From contig NZ_OLMV01000005.1 of NCBI RefSeq assembly GCF_900292075.1, forward strand, positions 215,073 to 279,072: 64,000 bases of DNA. Reading direction: 5' to 3'. Under the pieces are notes generated by a model, which ran no database searches, was not told the origin of the DNA, and worked only from the letters and a program-made list of their open reading frames with translations. The DNA is from Microbacterium timonense. Lineage in GTDB: Bacteria > Actinomycetota > Actinomycetes > Actinomycetales > Microbacteriaceae. Positions 52,346-60,740 of this stretch are shown here, piece after piece (the stretch's first letter is position 1; every line of letters begins with the position of its first letter). A program made the translations under genes and the position numbers.

Positions 52346-52753
52346 TCAGGCACCATCGCCCGTACGGAACAACCCGGTGGATCCCATCACCTTCGTCGGC
52401 TCGATGCGGATCACGACGCGCCGCGGATTGACCCGCGGCTGCCGGTAGCGCCGTGCGTACAGTGCGACCGCATGGGCGACCGCCTCGGGATCGCGCTCCA
52501 CCGTGGCACGACCGGCCACGCTCAGCCACACCGGTCCGGCGACCTGCGCGACAGTCGCGCGAGGATCCCGCTCCACGTTGCGCACCTTCTGGCTGTCGCC
52601 GGACGTGATGATGCGCACGATCCCGGCCTCCACCGTCAAGCCGACCGCGACGACATGGATGATTCCGTCGCGGCCCATGGTGGACAGCGTCGCGAGATGG
52701 CGCTCCGAGACGAAGCGGGCGCCGTCGTCGGTGAGAGCGGAGAGGCTGCGCAT
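52346..52753 (-). CDS. PPOX-class F420-dependent protein
   Basis: A 135-residue split-barrel flavin/F420-binding protein: FVSERHLATLSTMGRDGIIHVVAVGLTVEAGIVRI, then SGDSQKVRNVERDPRATVAQVAGPVWLSVAGRATVERD. Actinobacterial members use F420 as a hydride donor or bind biliverdin or heme; the substrate is unknown. It converges on the TetR gene. Confidence 0.85.
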   Translation of the reverse strand: MRSLSALTDDGARFVSERHLATLSTMGRDGIIHVVAVGLTVEAGIVRIITSGDSQKVRNVERDPRATVAQVAGPVWLSVAGRATVERDPEAVAHAVALYARRYRQPRVNPRRVVIRIEPTKVMGSTGLFRTGDGA

Positions 52754-52815
52754 CCGACCATCATCCCGTGCCGTCCCACCCGGGCGGCGCAAGGATGGTG
52801 GGGGAGGGAGAGCGG

Positions 52816-53865
52816 ATGCCGCGCAAGAGTGCCGGCCGCCGGTTCGCGGCCGATCTGAGTCACGCGCTGTCGAGTCTGTTCCGGCTGACGGCGGCGCCGG
52901 CGCCGCGCTGGCCGATCGGGCTGCGCGCGGCGATCGCCATCGCGGTGCCCATCGCCGCGATGACGCTCGCCGGGCGGGCGGACCTCGGCTTCCAGGCGGC
53001 GACCGGCGCCTTCGTCGCGCTGTACGGCACACACCTGCCCGTCATCGAGCGAGCACGCGTCGTGCCCTTCCTCGCTGCCGGGCTCTTGGCCGCGGCCGTG
53101 CTCGGTGCAGTCGCAGGACCGTTCCCGATCGCGACGATCGCGGGGCTCGCCGTCGTGCCGATCGTCGCGGCGGCGGCGATGTTCGCCTTCTCGGTCGGAC
53201 CGCCGGGGCCGCTGTTCGTCGTACTGGTCTACGGGCTGTCGGCGCACATCATCGGCTCTGGGGCGGATGCCGCCACGTACGTCACAGCCGTCGGCTGCGG
53301 CATCCTGTTCGCGTCGGCGGTATCTCTCGCGCCGCTCCTGCTGCCCAGCAGGCGGCGCGTGAGGGCGCGGCCGCTGCGCGAGGTGCTGCCCGGTCCGGCG
53401 CTCTCTGCCGGAGCCCGGATGCTGCTGGCCAGGGTCGCGCTGGTGACGCTCGCCGGGATCGGGATCGGGCTGCTCCTGGACCCGGACCGCGCGTACTGGA
53501 TCGTCGGTGCCGCGGTGGCGGTCGTGGGCGTCGCCGCGGACCGGCGCGCCGCCTACGCGCGAGGCGTCCACCGCATGATCGGCACCGTCCTGGGCGCGGC
53601 GCTGTACCTGCTGCTGGCGCCGCTGCCGATCCCGGCGCTCTGGCTGGCGCTGCTGCTGGGCGTGCTGCAGTTCACGATCGAGCTCGTCGTCGTGCGCAAC
53701 TACGCGCTGGCGCTCGTGTTCATCACACCCCTCGTGCTGCTGCTCACCGGGGCAGCCACCGGGGCCGTCGACACGGTCGCCGTCGCGACGGAGCGCGTCG
53801 TCGACACGCTGGCCGGCGCGGCACTGGGAGCCCTCAGTGGCGTGCTGCACGCGCGGGAGGAGTGA
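52816..53865 (+). CDS. FUSC-family / aromatic acid exporter-like membrane protein
   Basis: A 349-residue protein with about ten membrane helices in two blocks (near residues 30-130 and 195-335), separated by a charged stretch (SRRRVRARPL). The pattern PDRAYWIVGAAVAVVG and RGVHRMIGTVLGAAL matches FUSC proteins (fusaric acid resistance, YccS). It probably moves organic anions or acts on the membrane; the substrate is unknown. GGAGGGAG precedes the ATG. Confidence 0.8.
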   Translation: MPRKSAGRRFAADLSHALSSLFRLTAAPAPRWPIGLRAAIAIAVPIAAMTLAGRADLGFQAATGAFVALYGTHLPVIERARVVPFLAAGLLAAAVLGAVAGPFPIATIAGLAVVPIVAAAAMFAFSVGPPGPLFVVLVYGLSAHIIGSGADAATYVTAVGCGILFASAVSLAPLLLPSRRRVRARPLREVLPGPALSAGARMLLARVALVTLAGIGIGLLLDPDRAYWIVGAAVAVVGVAADRRAAYARGVHRMIGTVLGAALYLLLAPLPIPALWLALLLGVLQFTIELVVVRNYALALVFITPLVLLLTGAATGAVDTVAVATERVVDTLAGAALGALSGVLHAREE

Positions 53866-53883
53866 GGGGCGCGGGGGCAGGTG

Positions 53884-54330
53884 CTACGGGACGGAGCAGG
53901 AGGAGACGACGTCCAGCACCACCGTCACGAATCCCAGAGAGCCCGTCTTGACGACCGACTCCCAACCGCCCGGGCCGACCGCGTAGAGCGAGAAGGTGCC
54001 CGAACCGAGTCCGAGAAGACCGCGGGTGAGCGAGACGCTCGTCGCGTCGGCCGCGAGCGTGCCGTTTCCCGTGAGGCCGCCGGTGACGGTCCAGCGGTAG
54101 CCCGTTCTCGTCAGGCCTCCCGACGGGGCGGTCCAGGTGAAAGTGACGGGCTGCAACAGTCCGGACGTGCAGGACATCTGCGTGACGGGCGTGACCGTGC
54201 CGGCGGTGAACGCGCCGCCGGCATTCTCGGCATCCGCCCATGCCGCCTCGGTCGCCGCCGGCGGCGTGGCGACCAGGCACAGCGCACCCGCCAGCGCCAC
54301 CACGGCGGCGACTCGGCGCACCCCGTTCAC
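53884..54330 (-). CDS. Small secreted protein with SipW-type signal motif
   Basis: A 148-residue protein with an N-terminal membrane helix followed by AWADAENAGGAFTAGTV, the A-W-x-D-x-E-x-x-x-G-x-F-x-(A/S)-G pattern of SipW-dependent (TasA-like) signal peptides. The mature part is Thr/Ser/Gly-rich and ends with a conserved Cys pair region (SSCSVP; MSCTSG near its start). It is translationally coupled (GTGA) to the signal peptidase gene upstream and is probably its substrate. The name of a family is not clear. Confidence 0.7.
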   Translation of the reverse strand: MNGVRRVAAVVALAGALCLVATPPAATEAAWADAENAGGAFTAGTVTPVTQMSCTSGLLQPVTFTWTAPSGGLTRTGYRWTVTGGLTGNGTLAADATSVSLTRGLLGLGSGTFSLYAVGPGGWESVVKTGSLGFVTVVLDVVSSCSVP

Positions 54331-55592
54331 GACCGCCTCTTCCCGCGCAGCACCAGCCCTGCGCCGATCGCGATCACGACCGTCGCCATCGCAGCGGGCG
54401 CCCACCGGGCGGTGCCGCCGGTGGCGGCCAGTCCGCCGACCGGCCCTGTCGTCACATCGTCGCCGACGCCGGTGGCGCGCACCGTGAGCTGCACCGGGGG
54501 CACGATCGGATCGGCGTCGGCGGGCAGCTGCACCTCGACGCGCAGCCAGAGCTGGCGGTCGTCGGGGATCTCCTCGAGCGGAACGGCTTGTCCGTCGGTG
54601 GGAACGGGGGCGTCGGTGATGAGCTCGTCCGAGCCGGACGCGGCGCCCACGCAGATGTCTCCGGACCAGCGCTGCGGGCAGCCGGTCACCGTGTAGCGGA
54701 GAGCGGTCTCGTCCGCGGCGGTGCCGGAGAGCGACACGGTCACGGTGCCGGGCGAGTCGGCATCCGCCATCCCCCCCACCTGCCACACCGCGCTCCCGCC
54801 GGGCGAGAGCTGCTGCATCGCCGGATCCTCGATGGACACCAGCCGGATGACGGATCCCTGGATCACGGTATCCATGCCGTCGGCGCGTGCCGGGGCGGGT
54901 GCGGGGCCCGCCGCTGTGCCGGCGATGAGGGCGACGGCGACCGCCGTGCCGGCGGCGCGTCTGGCGCGCCGGGAACCGGGGGCCGGGGTGGAGGCGGCGG
55001 CATCCGCCTCGGCTCCCGCCGGCGCATCCCGGCTCGGGGTCGCCGGGGCCGGGGCGCGGCTGTGCACCGCGTCCCCGGCTGCCGGCCGCGCGCGGCGACG
55101 TGGCCAGAACACCGCCACGATGAGCACGGTGGCGGCGATCGTCACCGAGCCGAGCACCCAGGGGCTCCCCAGCGACGCGAGCACGGGTGCCACCCCGGGC
55201 GCCGAGGTCACCACGCGCCGCACCTCCGTCACCCGATACGGCGCCGGGTCGTTCACCGGGTTGGCGTCGCCGCGGAGGGTGAGCAGGCGAGCGTCGGCAG
55301 CGTCCGGGGCGGGTTCGACGGCCACCACGCGGTGGGTGACGGGCAGCTGGCCGGGCCGGTCGACCATCACGACGTCGCCCACCCCCACCTGGTCGGCCGG
55401 GATGCCGTGCACGATCGCCGCCGAGCCCGCGGGGATCGTCGGCGACATGGACCCGGTGCGGAACAACACGATGCGCACGTCGAACACGGCCGCCGCGATC
55501 GCGAGCACGATGCAGACGGCACCGAGCACGGCGGCCACGGCGAGGGCGGCATCCCCGGCGCGCCCCCACGCGGATCGCTGCCGCGGTGCCAT
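54327..55592 (-). CDS. SipW-type signal peptidase fused to an LAXTG-anchored ectodomain
   Basis: A 421-residue multi-part protein. Residues 16-38 are a membrane helix, followed by the signal-peptidase motif TGSMSPTIPAG (Ser48) and His87 in THRVV, which is the Ser/His type of SipW and ER peptidases. A second helix ends at about 163, then a cytoplasmic Pro/Ala-rich linker, a third helix with an AxA-like site (near 213-237), an ectodomain of about 150 residues, the sorting signal LAATG (388-392), a final helix and a basic tail (RGKRRS). LAXTG is the class E sortase signal. The helices give a consistent topology. It is the middle gene of a TasA-like operon. Confidence 0.8.
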   Translation of the reverse strand: MAPRQRSAWGRAGDAALAVAAVLGAVCIVLAIAAAVFDVRIVLFRTGSMSPTIPAGSAAIVHGIPADQVGVGDVVMVDRPGQLPVTHRVVAVEPAPDAADARLLTLRGDANPVNDPAPYRVTEVRRVVTSAPGVAPVLASLGSPWVLGSVTIAATVLIVAVFWPRRRARPAAGDAVHSRAPAPATPSRDAPAGAEADAAASTPAPGSRRARRAAGTAVAVALIAGTAAGPAPAPARADGMDTVIQGSVIRLVSIEDPAMQQLSPGGSAVWQVGGMADADSPGTVTVSLSGTAADETALRYTVTGCPQRWSGDICVGAASGSDELITDAPVPTDGQAVPLEEIPDDRQLWLRVEVQLPADADPIVPPVQLTVRATGVGDDVTTGPVGGLAATGGTARWAPAAMATVVIAIGAGLVLRGKRRS

Positions 55593-55617
55593 CTCGTCGT
55601 CCTCTTCGTCTCGTGTG

Positions 55618-56292
55618 TCAGTTCGCCGACGTGCCGGTGAAGCTCCAGGTGACCGTTGCGGTCGTGCCCTGGTACGTGTTCGCCGCGCCCGTCATGATGC
55701 GCACCTCGAAGCAGAAGCCGAGCTGCGCGCCCGCTGCGCCGATCGTGTTCGCGATGGCAGTCGCCGGAAGCTGAGACACGGGCAGATAGGTCGCCGACCC
55801 TCCGGCGATGAACGTCGGCGTGCCGGTGGTGAACGCAGTGGCGTCGCACGTCGAGCCGGGACTCGGGTTGGTCATCCGCACGGCCCGGTACTGCAGGGCC
55901 GGAGTCAGACCGCCGGCGCTCGGCGTGACGGCGCTGAGGGCCACGGTTCCGCCTACGGTCGATGCCGGTGTCGTGCGGACGTTGAGCCACGCGAAGGACG
56001 AGACGCCCGGCGACATCTGGGCGGCGTTGAAGGTCAGGGCGGCCCCGGGCGCGGTCGTGTTGCTGGCGTACGCCGGTGATCCGGCGCTCTGCGACTCCGT
56101 GTTGAAGACGCTCGCGCCGAAGCTGCCTGTGGCGTTCTCGGTGTCGGTCCACGCGGCAAGGGTGACCGCTGTGCCGATGCCGAGCACGAGGCCCGCGGCC
56201 AGGAGCGCGCGGACGCGGCGCGCGCGCAGTCGCCGGCGATCGCCGGAGCGCTGTTCGCGCGCGCCACGCCGGGATTCGGCGCCGGTGCTCAC
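55618..56292 (-). CDS. TasA-like secreted protein, SipW-dependent (2)
   Basis: A 224-residue protein. A basic N-terminus leads into a membrane helix and the motif AAWTDTENATGSFGASVF, matching SipW-dependent signal peptides. The mature part (about 170 residues) has beta-rich, Thr/Ala/Ser-rich sequence. It resembles its upstream neighbour in layout (TTAPGAALTFNAAQMSPG versus TTAPGKTLTFALDADELSPG), so the two are paralogues. The GTG start overlaps the previous stop. Relatives form envelope fibres or surface layers; that is unproven here. Confidence 0.75.
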   Translation of the reverse strand: MSTGAESRRGAREQRSGDRRRLRARRVRALLAAGLVLGIGTAVTLAAWTDTENATGSFGASVFNTESQSAGSPAYASNTTAPGAALTFNAAQMSPGVSSFAWLNVRTTPASTVGGTVALSAVTPSAGGLTPALQYRAVRMTNPSPGSTCDATAFTTGTPTFIAGGSATYLPVSQLPATAIANTIGAAGAQLGFCFEVRIMTGAANTYQGTTATVTWSFTGTSAN

Positions 56293-56924
56293 GGGAGCGG
56301 GTCGCCCGAGGTTCCCGCGAACTCCCACGTGACGGTGCCCGTGGCACCCTGCGGCACCGCACCGGCGGTCACGACGAAGCAGAGGTTGGTCGGAGTCGCG
56401 GCGGCGGAGAGGTCGAAGGCGGCCACTGTTCCGGTCGCCGACGCGGCGCGGTCGGCGATGAGCGGCGTGCCCGACGGTGGGGTCGCAGCCGAGCACGTCG
56501 CGCCGAACGAGGCGACCTCGTACAGCGAGTACGTGAGATTCTGACCGATCGCGCCGCCCAGTTCCTCGGCGAGCGTGACGGATGCCGCGTAGTCCGACTC
56601 CGTGGACAGCTGCACCGCGAAGGGCGCATAGACGGTGGCGCCGGGTGAGAGCTCGTCGGCGTCCAGCGCGAAGGTCAGCGTCTTGCCGGGTGCGGTCGTG
56701 GAGCTGTCGAACGCCGTGCCGTCGATGCTGCCCTGCAGGTCGAACTGGCCCGACGAGAAGGTCCCGGTCGCGAACTCGGAGTCGTTCCAGACGGCGAGCG
56801 TGACAGCCGTGCCGACGCCGAGCACGAGGCCGCCGGCGATGACGGCCAGCAGCATGCGCCGGCGGTCGGAGCGGGAGCGGCGGTGTTCGTCGGGCGCAGC
56901 GATGAGGGTGGGCTCTGGGTTCAT
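56289..56924 (-). CDS. TasA-like secreted protein, SipW-dependent (1)
   Basis: A 211-residue protein, first gene of the operon. A charged N-terminus (EHRRSRSDRRR) precedes a helix (about 24-42) and the motif AVWNDSEFATGTFSSGQF. The mature domain shows the paralogue pattern noted for the next gene and ends in TVTWEFAGTSGDPLP. The ATG at 56924 has little ribosome-binding sequence; a start at 56954 is also possible. In 56925-57091 I see no clear promoter. Confidence 0.75.
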   Translation of the reverse strand: MNPEPTLIAAPDEHRRSRSDRRRMLLAVIAGGLVLGVGTAVTLAVWNDSEFATGTFSSGQFDLQGSIDGTAFDSSTTAPGKTLTFALDADELSPGATVYAPFAVQLSTESDYAASVTLAEELGGAIGQNLTYSLYEVASFGATCSAATPPSGTPLIADRAASATGTVAAFDLSAAATPTNLCFVVTAGAVPQGATGTVTWEFAGTSGDPLP

Positions 56925-57091
56925 GATGGTGCCGTTTCTCGGGTCGTTGGTCATCGATCGGGTCCCCAGAGGCATGGACGTCCCCCAGCCATGCGTGGTC
57001 AGGCTATGGGGTCGTTCGAGGCCGATCCGGCGACTTCGGTGAATCCTTTGCAAATCCTGTGGGAACGCCGCACAGCGCTTCCCCGTGCCCC

Positions 57092-57856
57092 TCAGGCGGG
57101 TGCGAGCGGGTACCGACGGCGCAGCACGAGGCGCTGCACGAGCGTCCATGTCACCGTCACGGCGAGGTAGAGCGCGGCGGCCAGCGGGACGAACAGGGCG
57201 AACACCGCGGTCGTGAATTGCAGCGCGCCCGCGAGCTTCGCCACCGCAGCGCCGCCCGGCAGGCCGGGGGAACCCGCGTCGCCGGACGGCGCGTGCACCT
57301 GCGGCCGGAACGCGCGGCGGGTGACTTCCGCCACCACGACGATCACCGCGACGATGCCTCCGAAGACCGCCCACGTGGCCGCCGTGGCGGTGCCGGCGAC
57401 GAGGGTGCCGACCAGGCTCGCGCCGAGGGGGACGTCGAACAGGTGCTCGGCGAGAAGGGCGTTGGCGTGACCGGCGATCGCCGTGTGCAGGAACAGCGTG
57501 TACACGACGCCGACGACGGGTGCCTGTGCCAGGACCGGAAGGCAGCCGGCGAACGGCGACGCCTTCTCATCGGCGTACAGCTTCATCGTCTCTCGCTGCA
57601 GGCGCTCGGGATCGCGCCGGTGACGCTTCTGAAGTTCCCACAGACGCGGGGCGAGCCGGCTGCGGGTCTGCTCGGCCTTCGCCTGTGCGATGCCGGCGGG
57701 GATCAGCAGCGCGCGCACCAGCACGGTGAGCACGACAACGGATGCCGCGGCCGCGGCGGATCCGGCCAGTGGCTCGAGGGCGCCGGCGAGCCACATGAGC
57801 ATGGCGTAGGCGGCATCCAGGAGCGCGGCGACAGGGGGGAAGGCGTAGATGTCCAT
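57092..57856 (-). CDS. YidC/Oxa1-family membrane insertase paralogue
   Basis: A 254-residue protein with about five membrane helices. The hydrophilic-groove Arg is in TVLVRALLIPAGIAQAKAEQ, followed by the cytoplasmic loop with ELQKRHRRDPERLQRETMKLYADEKASPFAGCLPVLAQAPV. Housekeeping actinobacterial YidC proteins are longer and lie near rnpA/rsmG, so this is probably an extra copy. It lies beside the SipW/TasA-like cluster and may help insert those products, which is inference only. Confidence 0.85.
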   Translation of the reverse strand: MDIYAFPPVAALLDAAYAMLMWLAGALEPLAGSAAAAASVVVLTVLVRALLIPAGIAQAKAEQTRSRLAPRLWELQKRHRRDPERLQRETMKLYADEKASPFAGCLPVLAQAPVVGVVYTLFLHTAIAGHANALLAEHLFDVPLGASLVGTLVAGTATAATWAVFGGIVAVIVVVAEVTRRAFRPQVHAPSGDAGSPGLPGGAAVAKLAGALQFTTAVFALFVPLAAALYLAVTVTWTLVQRLVLRRRYPLAPA

Positions 57857-57936
57857 GGCGGGTCCGTTCTTCGGTGTCGATTCGTGGCGTGTGGCCACGA
57901 AGACGCCGAGCGTCCTCGCGAGGGAGGGACGGCGGT

Positions 57937-58284
57937 CTACGCGGCCGGAGCCGCGGAGCCGGGCGCGCGCGGACGCGGGTGTCCGGGAGCGTCCGGGTGG
58001 GACTGGGTGAGCCGCGTGGCGTCACGGATGGCCCGGCGTGGCCGCGCGACGGCGATACCGGCGGGAACCCGGCCTGCGTACAGCGAGAGGGCGACCGCCA
58101 GCAGGGCCAGCGCGGCGACAAGGGCCGTGACGAGGACCAGCGTGCCGGCGTCGGCGGGCAGGGCCGCAGCCGTGAGTTCTGCCAGCGATCGCCCGAGCGT
58201 CTCGAGGAACACGAGCCACGGCCGGGCGGAGATGCCGATCACCTCGGCGATGAGGCGCAGCAGCGCTGTGAGGTTCTCGAGCAC
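57937..58284 (-). CDS. DUF6412 family membrane protein
   Basis: A 115-residue protein: an amphipathic N-terminal helix, a membrane helix (TLVLVTALVAALALLAVALSLYAGRV), and a disordered Arg/Pro/Ala C-terminus. DUF6412 proteins are often next to YidC paralogues, as here. Function unknown. The GTG at 58284 has GGAGG at 8 nt. Confidence 0.7.
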   Translation of the reverse strand: MLENLTALLRLIAEVIGISARPWLVFLETLGRSLAELTAAALPADAGTLVLVTALVAALALLAVALSLYAGRVPAGIAVARPRRAIRDATRLTQSHPDAPGHPRPRAPGSAAPAA

Positions 58285-58387
58285 GTGCACCCCCTCCGTC
58301 GTGGTCACGGTAACACGCGCGCGGCCCACCCGATGCCCGCGGGGGCGTTCGCCGCACCGCGTCGGAGGCATGAGGCAGGCTGGAGGG

Positions 58388-60496
58388 ATGACCGCGACGA
58401 CGACGACCCGCGCCGAGGCCCTGGCCGTGCTGCGCTCGCTGGTGGGCCGCGCGGACGCCGAGTTCCATGATGGCCAGTTCGAGGCGATCGAGGCGCTGGT
58501 AGACGAGCGACGGCGTGCGCTCGTGGTCCAGCGCACCGGGTGGGGCAAGTCGGCGGTGTACTTCGTCGCGACCCTACTGCTGCGACGCCGTGGCGCGGGG
58601 CCCACGGTGCTGGTGTCGCCGCTGCTCGCCCTCATGCGCGACCAGATCGCGGCAGCCGCGCGAGCGGGGGTGCGCGCCGTCAAGATCGACTCGACGAACG
58701 CCCACGAATGGACCGACGTGCTCGCGTCTCTCGACGGTGACGAGGTCGACGTGCTGCTCGTCTCACCCGAGCGTCTGAACAACCCGGCGTTCCGCGATGA
58801 GCAGCTTCCCGCCCTGGTCGCGCGCATGGGGCTGCTCGTCGTCGACGAGGCGCACTGCATCAGCGACTGGGGACACGACTTCCGCCCCGATTACCGGCGG
58901 CTGCGCGAGCTGATCTCCCGCATGCCCGAGACCGTCCCGGTGCTCGCGACGACGGCCACGGCGAACAGTCGTGTGGTCGCGGACGTCGCCGAGCAGCTCG
59001 ACGCGGGCAGCGCGGCATCCGGGGTCCTCACGATCCGGGGACCGCTCGCGCGGGCATCACTGCGCCTGGGAGTGCTGCAGCTGCCCAACGCGCCCAGCCG
59101 CCTGGCCTGGCTCATCAGCCACCTCGGCGACCTCCCGGGGTCGGGAATCATCTACGCTCTGACGGTCGCGGCTGCGAACGACACCGCACGGCTCCTGCGC
59201 GAACACGGCTACGACGTCCGCGCGTACACGGGACAGACCGATCCCGACGAGCGAGAGGAGTCCGAGGCGCTGCTCAAGCAGAACCGCGTCAAGGCGCTCG
59301 TGGCGACCAGCGCCCTCGGCATGGGGTTCGACAAGCCCGACCTCGGATTCGTGGTGCACCTGGGGGCACCCTCGTCGCCGGTCTCGTACTACCAGCAGGT
59401 CGGCCGCGCCGGTCGCGCCACGGAGTCCGCCGACGTGCTGCTGCTCCCCGGCACCGAGGACCGCGACATCTGGCACTACTTCGCCACGGCCTCCATGCCC
59501 GACCGTGAGCGCGCCGAGCGAGTGCTGGCGGCCCTCGCCGAGGCCGGCGGGCCCATGTCGACGCCGGCGCTGGAGGCCGTGGTCGACATCCGCCGCACAC
59601 CGCTCGAGCTGCTGCTGAAGGTGCTCGACGTCGACGGGGCGGTCGCGCGGGTGCGCGGCGGGTGGGTCTGGACCGGAGCGCCGTGGACGTACGACGAAGA
59701 GCGCTACCGCCGCATCGCGGCCGAGCGCGTCGCCGAGCAGCAGCACATGATCGCGTACGAGCAGACACCGCAGTGCCGCATGGAGTTCCTGCAGCGTTCG
59801 CTCGACGACGACACCGCCGCACCGTGCGGTCGATGCGACAACTGCGCGGGGCCGTGGTTCCCGGTCTCCATCTCGGGTGAGGCGACGGATGCCGCAGCCC
59901 ACGCCCTCGACCGCGTCGGGGTGCCGATCGAACCGCGGCGCCAGTGGCCGACCGGTGCGGACCGCCTGGGCGTCGCGGTGAAGGGCCGCATCGCGGCGGA
60001 CGAGCAGGCCGCCGAGGGACGCGCGCTCGCCCGCCTGACCGACCTCGGCTGGGGCGGCGCACTGCGCGAGCTGTTCGCGGCCGGTGCGCCCGACGGGCCG
60101 GTGTCGCAGAGCATCCTCGACGGGTGCGTGCGCGTGCTCGCCGAATGGGGGTGGGAGCGCCGCCCCGTCGCGGTCGTCGCAATGCCGTCGCGTGCGAAGC
60201 CGCACCTTGTCGACTCGCTGGCTCGGGGGATCGCGGGCATCGGGCGCCTGCCGTATCTCGGCTCTCTGGGCCTCGTGGACGGCGGGCCGACCGGTCAGCC
60301 CGGCGGCAACAGCGCCTTCCGCGTCGCGGGCGTATGGGGGCGATTCTCAGCCGACGGACTGGACATCCCGTCGGGCCCGGTGCTGCTCGTGGACGATCGG
60401 GTCGACAGCGGTTGGACGCTCACGGTCGCCGCGCGCGAGCTGCGGCGGGCGGGGGCAACGGAGGTCCTCCCCTTCGCGCTGGCGATCCGCGGCTGA
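58388..60496 (+). CDS. RecQ-family DNA helicase with C-terminal phosphoribosyltransferase-like domain
   Basis: A 702-residue protein. Helicase core: Walker A QRTGWGKS (residues 49-55), DEAH box VVDEAHCISDWGHDFRPDYRRL, motif V/VI TSALGMGFDKPDL and YYQQVGRAGRA. A RecQ zinc site follows (Cys in PQCRMEF and APCGRCDNC). After about residue 530 the RQC/HRDC domains are absent; the end instead has a PRPP-site-like loop VLLVDDRVDSGWTLTVAARELR, as in ComF and other phosphoribosyltransferases. GGAGGG lies directly before the ATG. Expected role is unwinding 3'-5' during repair; the role of the extra domain is unknown. Confidence 0.88.
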   Translation: MTATTTTRAEALAVLRSLVGRADAEFHDGQFEAIEALVDERRRALVVQRTGWGKSAVYFVATLLLRRRGAGPTVLVSPLLALMRDQIAAAARAGVRAVKIDSTNAHEWTDVLASLDGDEVDVLLVSPERLNNPAFRDEQLPALVARMGLLVVDEAHCISDWGHDFRPDYRRLRELISRMPETVPVLATTATANSRVVADVAEQLDAGSAASGVLTIRGPLARASLRLGVLQLPNAPSRLAWLISHLGDLPGSGIIYALTVAAANDTARLLREHGYDVRAYTGQTDPDEREESEALLKQNRVKALVATSALGMGFDKPDLGFVVHLGAPSSPVSYYQQVGRAGRATESADVLLLPGTEDRDIWHYFATASMPDRERAERVLAALAEAGGPMSTPALEAVVDIRRTPLELLLKVLDVDGAVARVRGGWVWTGAPWTYDEERYRRIAAERVAEQQHMIAYEQTPQCRMEFLQRSLDDDTAAPCGRCDNCAGPWFPVSISGEATDAAAHALDRVGVPIEPRRQWPTGADRLGVAVKGRIAADEQAAEGRALARLTDLGWGGALRELFAAGAPDGPVSQSILDGCVRVLAEWGWERRPVAVVAMPSRAKPHLVDSLARGIAGIGRLPYLGSLGLVDGGPTGQPGGNSAFRVAGVWGRFSADGLDIPSGPVLLVDDRVDSGWTLTVAARELRRAGATEVLPFALAIRG

Positions 60497-60623
60497 CTGG
60501 CCCGTCCCCCCGGGTGCGCACCCCGTCGCATCGCGCGCCGTGAACGTGCTGGCGCACCGCTCGCACCTTCCTCCCGGCCTTCCGTCCCAGTGGCGCACGC
60601 CCCGGCCCCCTGCCCGATGTCGA

Positions 60624-60674
60624 CTTGCCCTATATGTACGCGACACGCCGGTGCTCCCATACATATAGGCCAAG
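60624..60674. repeat. AT-rich inverted repeat between convergent genes
   Basis: CTTGCCCTATATGTA (60624-60638) and its near-complement TACATATAGGCCAAG (60660-60674, 14 of 15 matches) flank a 21-nt loop. The TATATGTA core stands out in GC-rich DNA. It lies between the RecQ gene and the lipoprotein gene facing it. It could be a bidirectional terminator, an operator or a mobile-element remnant. Confidence 0.75.
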
Positions 60675-60691
60675 CCACCGAGGGAGGGTGC

Positions 60692-60740
60692 GTCGTACGG
60701 CAGGGCTGCGCGCCTGTCGTACGGCAGGGGCTGCGCGCCT
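60692..60740 (+). repeat. Two tandem 24-25 bp direct repeats
   Basis: GTCGTACGGCAGGG and then CTGCGCGCCT repeat at 60692-60715 and 60716-60740, the second with one extra G. The second copy reaches the stop codon of the lipoprotein gene. No function is apparent. Confidence 0.85.

Noticed and set aside
57059..58387. Extension of the RecQ frame upstream
   Set aside because: It runs antisense through YidC and DUF6412; the RecQ N-terminus and a GGAGGG site place the start at 58388.
60624..60674. Chromosome dimer-resolution (dif) site
   Set aside because: The arms are 15 bp with a 21-bp loop, whereas dif has 11-bp arms and a 6-8 bp centre.
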